NCBI GenBank assembly: GCA_024636595.1
Contig: JAGXGT010000061.1
Span: forward strand, 1 to 9,835
From: Sphingomonadales bacterium
GTDB lineage: Bacteria; Pseudomonadota; Alphaproteobacteria; Sphingomonadales; Sphingomonadaceae
Direction of reading: 5' to 3'
Length of the DNA: 9,835 bases
Shown: in pieces, positions 1-6,488 of the stretch
Layout: each line of letters opens with the position of its first letter
How positions within the stretch are numbered: the stretch's first letter is position 1
The notes under the pieces: generated by a model
What the model saw: only the letters and a program-made list of their open reading frames with translations
What the model was told of the DNA's origin: nothing
Databases searched by the model: none
Made by a program: the position numbers and the translations under genes

Positions 1-105
1 GAGCGGCTGAAGCAGGCGGGCTATTCCGATACTGACTTAGAAAAAATGTGGAGCGGCAATATCCTGAGGATATTGGATGCGGCCGACGCCGGGCGGGAGA
101 GATAG
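1..105 (+). CDS. C-terminal end of a membrane dipeptidase-like protein (peptidase family M19), partial
   Basis: Reading from base 1 gives 34 residues ending at a TAG (103-105). The stretch around GYSDTDLEKMWSGNILRIL matches the way M19 (renal/membrane dipeptidase) proteins end: a 'GYSD-x-(D/E)-x-x-K-x-x-(G)GN-x-LR-(V/I)-L' helix just before the C-terminus. Family members are zinc-dependent enzymes that cleave dipeptides, often exported. The metal ligands and active site lie upstream of the window, so function rests on this tail alone. The stop is 30 nt before the start of the following hydrolase on the same strand, which suggests co-transcription. Identification is by motif memory and could be wrong for such a short piece. 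Confidence 0.6.
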   Translation, partial: ERLKQAGYSDTDLEKMWSGNILRILDAADAGRER

Positions 106-123
106 CCCCGTAATTTCCCAAGC

Positions 124-138
124 AGGAGAGATGAATTG
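124..138 (+). promoter_or_regulatory. Ribosome binding site deciding a TTG start
   Basis: AGGAG lies at 124-128 and the TTG at 136-138 is 7 nt downstream, an ideal distance. The only ATG nearby (131-133) is 2 nt from AGGAG and is followed by one codon and then a stop (ATG AAT TGA, 131-139), so it cannot start the gene. The TTG overlaps the TGA of that two-codon reading frame, so the two starts share one binding site. Confidence 0.7.
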
Positions 139-2055
139 AAGAGTCATAAGTATCATCGGAAGTGGAACGGGTCAGTGAGGTTTGCAGCCGCTCTCGCCGC
201 CACGCTCGCCTTTTCCTTCGGCTCGCTGTCGCCGGTACTCGCTGACGCCACAACCGGCCCCGTTGCAAAACAGATAGAGTCTCGTGTTTATGTGAGCGAG
301 GATGTCATGCTGCCTATGCGTGACGGTGTGAAGCTGCACGCGCAAGTATGGCGTCCCGCCGATCAGATGGCGGAGCTGCCAATCATCATGATGCGGTCAC
401 CCTATGGCTTCAGCAAGGAAAGAATAACAGTCGCGCTAAAAGCAGATGGCTCATACGGCTATCTTGCAGAGGACGGATATATTTTCGTTTTTCAGGATAT
501 TCGCGGACGTTTCAGCTCGGAAGGTGATTATGTCACCCTGCGTCCGAAGAAAACGACTACCGACGGTATCGACGAATCAACTGATACCTATGACTCGATC
601 GACTGGCTTGTCAAAAACCTGGCCAAGAACAACGGAAAAGCTGCTGTCACAGGGGTTTCCTACGGGGGCTGGACCGCCGCTATGGCGACAATTGATCCGC
701 ACCCGGCCCTGAAAGCCATATCATCGCAAGCGTCACCCGAGGATATGTTCATCGGCGATGATTTTGCACATAATGGCGCGTTTAGACTGGACTATGCCTG
801 GTCATGGGTCAGCGCGCTCGAATCCGATGGCAAGACCATGAAGCCGTTTCAGTTCGAAAGCGAAGACGCCTATGACTGGTATCTCAATCAGACCGATCTC
901 GCCACGCTGGATCAGCAGCATTTGGGGCGTAAGGTGCCGAGCTGGCAGAATTTTGTCGAGCATAAGAATTATGACGACTATTGGAAGCGTTCGCGTCCAT
1001 CGCACATGATGCCAGCAAAGGTTGCCGTGCCCAATCTGATTGTAGCGGGCTGGTACGACCAGGAAGATTTTTACGGCCCGCTGGAGATATACAAGAATCA
1101 GGAAAAGGGTGATGATAACGGGTTGAACTATCTCGTCGTTGGTCCGTGGAATCATGGCGGGTGGCGAGGAGAAGGCGCGAGCTATGGCCCCTTTGAACTG
1201 GGCTCGGAGACCGGAACCTATTTCCGCTCAAAAGTGGAATTGCCGTGGTTTCAATATTGGCTGAAGGGAGAGGGAGCACTCGAGCAGCCAGAAGCTCTGA
1301 TCTTCCAGACCGGCAGCAACCAATGGCAAAGTCTCGAAACATGGCCAGCCAAGAGCCAGGCCGGAGTTCGCAATCTTTATCTGCGCGCAGGCGGAAGATT
1401 GTCTTTTGAGCCGCCACAAGCAGGGGAGGCGCCGGTCGCGAGTTTCGTTTCCGACCCGGCAAACCCTGTGCCCTATCGCCAGCGTGCCGATATCAAACCG
1501 TTCATGACCAAGGGATCCACATGGTCGACCTGGCTCGCGGATGATCAGTCGTCCTTTGCGAGCCGCAATGACGTGTTGTTCTGGGAGAGCGATCCACTTC
1601 CTGCAGACGTCACGATTTCCGGAGACGTCGCGGCGAAGCTGTTCGCCAGCACGACCGGCAGCGACGCGGACTGGGTGGTCAAGCTGCTCGATGTATATCC
1701 CACCGATGAGTCCTCGCCGGCAGAGCTGAGCGGACGGCAAAGAATGATTGCCAACGACGTGTTCCGGGGGCGTTTCTACAAGAGCTATGAAAATCCCGAG
1801 CCATTGATACCGGGGGCGGTGCTTGGCTATGACATCGACCTGCACTATGCCTCACATGTGTTTAAAAAAGGTCACAGGATCGCAGTGCAGGTGCAGAGCA
1901 GCTGGTTCCCGCTTATCAGCCGGAACCCGCAAAGCTGGGTCCCCAATATCCTGCAGGCGAAAGCGGCGGACTATCAGGTGCAGACTCACAGTATTTATCA
2001 CTCACCGGAAAAGGCCTCTGCGATCTCGGTCAGAATAGCGGAAAATGAAGAATAG
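136..2055 (+). CDS. Exported CocE/NonD-family serine hydrolase, alpha-amino acid ester hydrolase-like
   Basis: The 639-residue protein starts with a signal peptide (basic residues, hydrophobic 17-30, likely cleavage after VLA at 36), so it acts in the periplasm or outside. An alpha/beta-hydrolase (peptidase S15 type) domain follows: VPMRDG-like motif MLPMRDG at 58-64, nucleophile Ser175 in GVSYGG, acid Asp308 in GWYDQED and His340 in GPWNHGG. The C-terminal ~250 residues fit the X-Pro dipeptidyl-peptidase C-terminal beta-sandwich. Acidic residues Asp209, Glu310 and Asp311 sit where alpha-amino acid ester hydrolases (AEH; Xanthomonas and Acetobacter enzymes) hold the substrate's alpha-amino group with a carboxylate cluster, and the Tyr after Ser matches the oxyanion Tyr. 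Known relatives hydrolyse or transfer amino-acid esters and beta-lactam side chains, or act as glutaryl acylases and cocaine esterases. The TTG start is set by AGGAG 7 nt upstream. It probably forms an operon with the upstream dipeptidase. The exact substrate is inferred. Confidence 0.85.
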   Translation: MKSHKYHRKWNGSVRFAAALAATLAFSFGSLSPVLADATTGPVAKQIESRVYVSEDVMLPMRDGVKLHAQVWRPADQMAELPIIMMRSPYGFSKERITVALKADGSYGYLAEDGYIFVFQDIRGRFSSEGDYVTLRPKKTTTDGIDESTDTYDSIDWLVKNLAKNNGKAAVTGVSYGGWTAAMATIDPHPALKAISSQASPEDMFIGDDFAHNGAFRLDYAWSWVSALESDGKTMKPFQFESEDAYDWYLNQTDLATLDQQHLGRKVPSWQNFVEHKNYDDYWKRSRPSHMMPAKVAVPNLIVAGWYDQEDFYGPLEIYKNQEKGDDNGLNYLVVGPWNHGGWRGEGASYGPFELGSETGTYFRSKVELPWFQYWLKGEGALEQPEALIFQTGSNQWQSLETWPAKSQAGVRNLYLRAGGRLSFEPPQAGEAPVASFVSDPANPVPYRQRADIKPFMTKGSTWSTWLADDQSSFASRNDVLFWESDPLPADVTISGDVAAKLFASTTGSDADWVVKLLDVYPTDESSPAELSGRQRMIANDVFRGRFYKSYENPEPLIPGAVLGYDIDLHYASHVFKKGHRIAVQVQSSWFPLISRNPQSWVPNILQAKAADYQVQTHSIYHSPEKASAISVRIAENEE

Positions 2056-2084
2056 CCGGATAGAGGAAAGAGGATAGCCAGCGA

Positions 2085-2507
2085 ATGCAAAAGAATATTC
2101 TAGTGAAAGCCGCGCCATGCACGGCCCTGACCACGATTGCCTGCCAGTCCGCGGCGGCAGTGCAGGACTATTCCAAATATAGCTAAGAGGCGCTGAAAGC
2201 CAAGCTGGTGGACAATGCCGAAGAAAAGCCTTCGGTGCTGGTACCGATGCGCGACGGGTTCGGTTTGCCGACCAACATATATTCCCCGGAAAAGGGCAAG
2301 GGGTCTTTCCGGTTATCCTCTGGAAAACGCCCTATAGCGAGCATGACATTAAAGGCGGAACGCTGCGCTGCAGCCATTCAGGCGGTGAAGCGGGGGTTTG
2401 TGTTCGTTGTGCAGAATGAGCGTGGCCGCTATTTTTCGGAAGGAGATTATGAAATTCTCGGCGGGACTTTGACGACTAAGGAAAGGAATAGCCAACTATC
2501 AATTTAA
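2085..2507 (+). pseudogene. Decayed second CocE/NonD-family hydrolase (N-terminal remnant)
   Basis: An ATG at 2085 opens a signal-like leader of 33 codons (hydrophobic, with TIAC resembling a lipobox) ended by TAA at 2184-2186. The same frame resumes as a CocE N-terminus (PSVLVPMRDGFGLPTNIY). Near 2301-2306 one base is lost, and the continuing protein (FPVILWKTPYSEHDIKGG) is read in another frame. An extra T near 2369 restores the first frame, giving AIQAVKRGFVFVVQNERGRY and FSEGDYEILG, the typical segment before the nucleophile elbow. Homology then stops and a TAA follows at 2505. The Ser, Asp and His triad and the whole C-terminal domain are absent. Three separate lesions plus a 3' deletion make this a pseudogene. 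It is not a simple tandem duplicate of the upstream hydrolase, since the shared motifs sit in different surrounding sequence. Its end runs into the convergent LysR gene. Confidence 0.85.
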
Positions 2508-3401
2508 AAATGGCAAGAGGTGATTACGACCGTTTCTGACGCTAGATGTTAACCAATCCTTGCCTGCACGAACCTTGGCCAGGCTTTGAGTATCCTGATG
2601 GGTGATTAGCCAGAAGCTGCGCAGGATCGACTGGCTAGGGCAAACGACTTTTAAATCGTCTGACTGACCGGCGATGAAACAGGGCAGCACACCGATGCCG
2701 GCACCTTCCGCGATCAATCGATACTGTGCATTGATGCTGGAAGATCGCAATTGCGCCTTGAGACCCGCATGGAACTCATCGAGATAATTGAGTTCTGGCG
2801 CGTATAGCAGTTCGGGCACGTAGCTGATCAAGGTGTGGCCCTGTTCCAAATCCGACGGTTTTTCCGGCGTCCCTTTGCGCGACAGATATTCTTTGCTGGC
2901 GAACAGCATCAGCCTGTAGTCGGAGAGCTTGCGCGATAATATGGGACCCGCCTTGGGCCGCGAAAGCATGACGGCAATGTCTGCCTCACGCCGAGATGGG
3001 CTGAGAAATCCGCTATTGGCGATCAGCTCGATCACCAGATTGGGGTGGGCATTGGCGAACGCGGCGAGGTGCGGGGTCAGAAACTGGCTGCCGAAGCCTT
3101 CCGCAACACTCAATCGCAAACTGCCGCTGAGGCCTGATTTTGAACTCAGCGTTTCATCGATACCCCGGGCTGCCTCTGCCATCGCCTCTGCCTTGGACAA
3201 CAAGGCTTCGCCAGCTTCTGTGAGGGATTGGCCGTCCCGCGTGCGCTCGAAAAGCGTCACTTCGAGATGCTGTTCTAGACGACGCAAGCGGCGTCCCAAA
3301 GTTGTCGGATCGACTTTCAGGGCCGCGGCAGCACGGCCGATCTGGCCTGCTGTGGCGACTGCCAGAAAAACCCGCAGATCGTTCCAATTGATATCCTGCA
3401 T
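2499..3401 (-). CDS. LysR-family transcriptional regulator divergent from mmsA
   Basis: This 300-residue protein has the standard LysR length. A winged helix-turn-helix occupies about residues 6-65 (DLRVFLAVATAGQ, then IGRAAAALKVDPTTLGRRLR and the wing with FERTRDG). A linker helix and a periplasmic-binding-like effector domain (about 90-290) follow. Its start lies 90 nt from mmsA on the opposite strand, the classic layout of a LysR protein that controls the divergent operon and itself, so control of valine/branched-chain catabolism is a reasonable inference. In pseudomonads the corresponding regulator MmsR is of the AraC type, so this would be a different solution. The ribosome binding site is weak (GAG only), and the start codon lies inside a perfect palindrome (3396-3409), consistent with autorepression. 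The 3' end abuts the truncated CocE pseudogene. The inducer cannot be predicted. Confidence 0.9.
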   Translation of the reverse strand: MQDINWNDLRVFLAVATAGQIGRAAAALKVDPTTLGRRLRRLEQHLEVTLFERTRDGQSLTEAGEALLSKAEAMAEAARGIDETLSSKSGLSGSLRLSVAEGFGSQFLTPHLAAFANAHPNLVIELIANSGFLSPSRREADIAVMLSRPKAGPILSRKLSDYRLMLFASKEYLSRKGTPEKPSDLEQGHTLISYVPELLYAPELNYLDEFHAGLKAQLRSSSINAQYRLIAEGAGIGVLPCFIAGQSDDLKVVCPSQSILRSFWLITHQDTQSLAKVRAGKDWLTSSVRNGRNHLLPFLN

Positions 3402-3446
3402 ATATGCAGCTCATAAATGCAATAATGTCTCTTGTCTGCAATTATT
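3396..3446. promoter_or_regulatory. Candidate operator region between LysR gene and mmsA
   Basis: CTGCATATATGCAG at 3396-3409 is a perfect 14-bp palindrome that covers the LysR start codon. Two near-identical 9-mers follow, TGCAATAAT (3418-3426) and TGCAATTAT (3437-3445), 19 bp apart, roughly two helical turns. AATAAT (3421-3426) and ATTATT (3441-3446) also form an inverted pair. The core TGCA occurs four times in 44 bp. This fits binding of a dimer or tetramer such as the adjacent LysR protein, but no consensus was tested, and no clear -35/-10 pair was identified. Confidence 0.45.
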
Positions 3447-3491
3447 CTGTATGTGAAGGATGCTTCATATCTTTAGAGGAGTGAATTCAAC

Positions 3492-4994
3492 ATGCGTCAG
3501 ATCGAACATTTCATGGCTGACGGTGCGCCCGGCGCATCGGCTCGCAAGCATCAGATATGGAACCCTTCGACGGGAGAAGTGCAGGCGGAGGTCGCGCTCG
3601 GCGATGCCGCGTTGCTCGATCGTGCGGTTGCCAATGCGCTCAAGGTGCAGCCTGAATGGGCGGCGACCAATCCGCAGAAGCGCGCGCGCGTGATGTTCCG
3701 CTACAAGGAATTGATCGAGGCGAATATGCAGGAACTGGCCGAACTGCTCGCCAGCGAACATGGCAAGGTCGTCGACGATGCCAAGGGCGATGTCCAGCGC
3801 GGCCTGGAAGTGATCGAATATGCCTGTGGCATTCCGCATGTCATGAAGGGCGAATATACTCAGGGTGCCGGTCCCGGAATCGATGTCTATTCGATGCGCC
3901 AGCCGCTTGGCATCGGCGCGGGTATCACCCCGTTCAATTTTCCGGCAATGATCCCGATGTGGATGTTCGGCATGGCGATTGCCGCCGGCAACGCCTTCAT
4001 TCTGAAACCCAGCGAGCGCGACCCTTCAGTGCCGGTGCGGCTCGCCGAACTGTTCCGCGAAGCCGGCGCGCCCGAAGGTTTGTTGCAGGTCGTGCATGGC
4101 GACAAGGAAATGGTCGATGCTATCCTCGATCATCCCGAAATTTCTGCGGTCAGCTTTGTCGGTTCATCCGATATTGCGCATTATGTGTACAAGCGCGGTG
4201 TCGCTGCGGGCAAACGCGTGCAGGCCATGGGCGGCGCCAAGAATCACGGCATCGTCATGCCGGATGCCGATCTCGACATGGTCGTCAATGATCTGGCCGG
4301 GGCCGCCTTTGGCAGCGCCGGAGAACGTTGCATGGCGCTGCCCGTCGTGGTGCCGGTCGGCGAAGATACGGCAGAGCGGTTGCGCGAGAAACTTATACCA
4401 GCAATCAATGCGCTGCGGATTGGTGTGTCGAATGATCCGGACGCCCATTATGGCCCGGTCGTGACACCGGAGCACAAGGCACGGGTGGAGCAATGGATCG
4501 ACACGGCCGAGGCTGAAGGCGGCGAGATTGTGATCGACGGACGCGGTTTCAGCCTGCAGGGTCACGAAAAAGGCTTCTTTGTCGGCCCGACGCTGATCGA
4601 CCACGTCACCACCGAAATGGAAAGCTACAAGGAAGAAATCTTCGGCCCGGTGCTGCAAATCGTCCGCGCCAAGGATTTCGAGGAAGCGGTCCGCCTGCCA
4701 AGCGCGCATCAATATGGCAATGGCGTCGCGATCTTCACCCGCAACGGGCATGCCGCCCGTCAATTTGCCAGCCGGGTCAATGTCGGCATGGTTGGAATCA
4801 ATGTGCCGATCCCCGTGCCGGTGGCCTATCACAGCTTCGGCGGATGGAAGCGCAGCGCCTTTGGCGACACCAACCAATATGGCACCGAAGGTCTCAAATT
4901 CTGGACCAAGGTCAAGACCGTCACCCAGCGCTGGCCCGACGGGACAGCGGATGGTTCCGATGAAAACGCCTTCGTGATCCCGACTATGGGCTAG
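3492..4994 (+). CDS. mmsA: CoA-acylating methylmalonate-semialdehyde dehydrogenase
   Basis: The 500-residue protein is full length for the family. It oxidises methylmalonate semialdehyde (and malonate semialdehyde) with NAD+ and CoA to propionyl-CoA (acetyl-CoA) and CO2, the last specific step of valine breakdown, in the cytoplasm. It is an ALDH-fold protein: GITPFNFPAMIPMWMF (144-159) and LKPSERDP (171-178) of the NAD domain, SFVGSS at 221-226, and catalytic Cys280 in FGSAGERCMA. The usual ALDH general-base Glu is replaced in AMGGAKNHG (245-253), as known for the CoA-dependent MMSDH subgroup. AGGAG at 3477-3481 lies 10 nt before the ATG. It heads a run with the acyl-CoA dehydrogenase downstream and is divergent from a LysR gene, its likely regulator. 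Two downstream pathway genes are broken, so its substrate may now come from another source, such as thymine, beta-alanine or inositol breakdown. Confidence 0.95.
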   Translation: MRQIEHFMADGAPGASARKHQIWNPSTGEVQAEVALGDAALLDRAVANALKVQPEWAATNPQKRARVMFRYKELIEANMQELAELLASEHGKVVDDAKGDVQRGLEVIEYACGIPHVMKGEYTQGAGPGIDVYSMRQPLGIGAGITPFNFPAMIPMWMFGMAIAAGNAFILKPSERDPSVPVRLAELFREAGAPEGLLQVVHGDKEMVDAILDHPEISAVSFVGSSDIAHYVYKRGVAAGKRVQAMGGAKNHGIVMPDADLDMVVNDLAGAAFGSAGERCMALPVVVPVGEDTAERLREKLIPAINALRIGVSNDPDAHYGPVVTPEHKARVEQWIDTAEAEGGEIVIDGRGFSLQGHEKGFFVGPTLIDHVTTEMESYKEEIFGPVLQIVRAKDFEEAVRLPSAHQYGNGVAIFTRNGHAARQFASRVNVGMVGINVPIPVPVAYHSFGGWKRSAFGDTNQYGTEGLKFWTKVKTVTQRWPDGTADGSDENAFVIPTMG

Positions 4995-5006
4995 TTCTCT
5001 CCCCCT

Positions 5007-5036
5007 GACGGCCTCATCTATTTGGGTGAGGCCGTC
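5007..5036 (+). terminator. Strong hairpin between mmsA and acyl-CoA dehydrogenase gene
   Basis: GACGGCCTCA (5007-5016) pairs perfectly with TGAGGCCGTC (5027-5036) around a 10-nt loop, starting 12 nt after the mmsA stop. The 3' side is followed by CGTTCATTTG and not by a clean T-run, so it may be a partial terminator, an attenuator or a 3'-end stabiliser. The next gene begins only 23 nt after the hairpin with no good ribosome binding site. Confidence 0.6.
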
Positions 5037-5059
5037 CGTTCATTTGAGACATTTGTTAT

Positions 5060-6202
5060 ATGACCCAATTTTCCTTGACCGAAGACCAGCTTGCAATTCA
5101 GGAAATGGCGCAAAAATTCACCGCCGATGCGATTACGCCCTTTGCGGCCGAATGGGACGAAAAGCATATATTCCCGCGCGATACGATCAAGCAAGCGGCC
5201 GACCTCGGCTTCGGCGGTATCTATGTGTCCGAGGAATCGGGCGGCATTGGTCTTGGCCGGCTGGAATCGGCGATCATCATGGAAGCGATGGCCTATGGCT
5301 GTCCCTCGACCAGCGCCTTCATCTCCATCCACAATATGGCCAGCTGGATGATCGATACATTCGGCTCGCAGGCGGTGAAGGACAAATATCTCCCGGACCT
5401 GATTCCGATGGAAAAAATCTCCAGCTATTGCCTGACTGAAGCAGGTGCTGGGTCGGATGCCGCCTCGCTGAAAACCAAGGCTGTGCGCGATGGCGATGTT
5501 TATATAGTCAACGGCTCCAAACAGTTCATTTCCGGCGGCGGCGAAAACGAGATTTACGTCACCATGACTCGCACCTCCGATGACGGTACGAAAGGCGTCA
5601 CTTGTCTGGTTATCGAAAAGGACATGGAAGGCGTCAGCTTTGGCGCAAACGAGAAGAAACTGGGCTGGCATTCACAGCCCACGGCTCAGGTCAATTTCGA
5701 CAATGTCCGCGTTCCTGCTGAAAACAGGGTTGGCGATGAAGGCGAAGGCTTTCGCATCGCGATGGCCGGTCTGGATGGCGGCCGCTTGAACATCGGCGCC
5801 TGTTCACTGGGCGGCGCGCAGCGCTGTCTCGACGAAGCTGTCAACTACACCAAGGAGCGTAAGCAATTTGGTAAGGCGATCAGCGATTTCCAGAATACCC
5901 AATTCATGCTCGCCGACATGGCCACGGATCTGGAAGCCTCGCGGGCTTTGCTTTATCTCGCCGCTGCCAAGGTCACCGAAGGCGCGCCCGACAAGACCAA
6001 ATTCGCGGCGATGGCCAAGCGGCTGGCAACCGACAATGGCAGCAAAATTGTCAACGATGCGCTGCAGCTCTTCGGCGGCTATGGCTATTTGCAGGATTAT
6101 CCAATCGAACGCTTTTGGCGTGACCTGCGGGTGCACAGCATCCTGGAAGGCACCAATCAGGTGATGCGGATGATCGTATCGCGCGAACTGCTCCGGCAAT
6201 AG
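5060..6202 (+). CDS. Acyl-CoA dehydrogenase, isobutyryl-CoA dehydrogenase type
   Basis: This 380-residue FAD flavoenzyme has the full acyl-CoA dehydrogenase fold: N-terminal helices (1-120), the FAD/substrate signature YCLTEAGAGSDAAS (123-136), the beta-domain with FISGG at 156-160, and a C-terminal helical domain with ERKQFGKAI (266-274) and FGGYGYLQDYPIERFWRD (338-355). The catalytic base is Glu363 in ILEGTNQ, at the position used by the short/medium-chain and isobutyryl (ACAD8) classes. With mmsA upstream and hydrolase and mmsB remnants downstream, oxidation of isobutyryl-CoA to methacrylyl-CoA in valine breakdown is the best reading; 2-methylbutyryl- or other short-chain acyl-CoAs are alternatives. 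Electrons would go to ETF. The Shine-Dalgarno is poor (GAG 11 nt before the ATG), so its translation may depend on mmsA readthrough past the hairpin. Confidence 0.92.
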   Translation: MTQFSLTEDQLAIQEMAQKFTADAITPFAAEWDEKHIFPRDTIKQAADLGFGGIYVSEESGGIGLGRLESAIIMEAMAYGCPSTSAFISIHNMASWMIDTFGSQAVKDKYLPDLIPMEKISSYCLTEAGAGSDAASLKTKAVRDGDVYIVNGSKQFISGGGENEIYVTMTRTSDDGTKGVTCLVIEKDMEGVSFGANEKKLGWHSQPTAQVNFDNVRVPAENRVGDEGEGFRIAMAGLDGGRLNIGACSLGGAQRCLDEAVNYTKERKQFGKAISDFQNTQFMLADMATDLEASRALLYLAAAKVTEGAPDKTKFAAMAKRLATDNGSKIVNDALQLFGGYGYLQDYPIERFWRDLRVHSILEGTNQVMRMIVSRELLRQ

Positions 6203-6209
6203 GGACATT

Positions 6210-6352
6210 ATGACAGAAGATCTTATCATCAGAAAAACCGGACGGGTCGGCCAAATCAGCCTGAACCGGCCCAAAGTCATCCATTCGCTCAACCTCGACA
6301 TGTGTCTGGGATGATCGATGCGCTGGCTTCTCAGACAATCATTGGAGACTGA
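6210..6352 (+). pseudogene. Truncated, frameshifted 3-hydroxyisobutyryl-CoA hydrolase / enoyl-CoA hydratase family gene
   Basis: The ATG at 6210, 7 nt after the dehydrogenase stop, begins MTEDLIIRKTGRVGQISLNR and continues through a crotonase-type start (LNRPKVIHSLNLDMC). In this frame TGA follows at 6312-6314. Shifting by one base near 6306-6311 restores GMIDALAS, which is how the family's first helix continues, so a single-base deletion is likely. After that only a few codons remain before TGA (6350-6352). The oxyanion-hole loop, the active site and about 300 residues of a family normally near 350 long are gone. In valine breakdown the intact enzyme releases CoA from 3-hydroxyisobutyryl-CoA; a plain enoyl-CoA hydratase cannot be excluded from the N-terminus alone. 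Confidence 0.85.
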
Positions 6353-6353
6353 C

Positions 6354-6488
6354 ATGAAAATCGGATTTATCGGCCTCGGCAATATGGGCGGCGGGATGGC
6401 CGCCAATCTCGCAAAAGCGGGCCATGAGGTTTATGCCTTTGACCTGTCGGGCGAAGCACTGGCGCGGGCTGGTGAGGCGGGTTGCCGA
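6354..6488 (+). pseudogene. mmsB: N-terminal stub of 3-hydroxyisobutyrate dehydrogenase
   Basis: A GGAG at 6343-6346 lies 7 nt before the ATG. The first ~45 codons encode the start of an NAD-binding Rossmann fold with the family fingerprint GFIGLGNMGGGMAANLAKAG (residues 4-23) and AFDLSGEALARAGEAGC. Homology ends around 6480-6488. The frame runs on as unrelated residues to TGA at 6543-6545. The intact enzyme is about 290-300 residues and oxidises 3-hydroxyisobutyrate to methylmalonate semialdehyde, the MmsA substrate. The catalytic Lys and the C-terminal helical domain are missing, so no activity is expected. The promoter side and ribosome site are intact, so a short dead peptide could still be made. 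Confidence 0.88.

Noticed and set aside
884..1845. Two minus-strand open frames within the AEH-like hydrolase gene
   Set aside because: Antisense shadows; the plus strand carries the conserved Asp308/His340 region and the C-terminal domain.
4164..4877. Long open frame (237 codons) on the minus strand inside mmsA
   Set aside because: It is antisense to a gene with clear ALDH motifs and full family length; GC-rich codons produce such shadows, and it shows no recognisable domain.
5018..5671. Open frame of 217 codons opposite the acyl-CoA dehydrogenase
   Set aside because: Shadow of a confident gene, with no ribosome site or domain.
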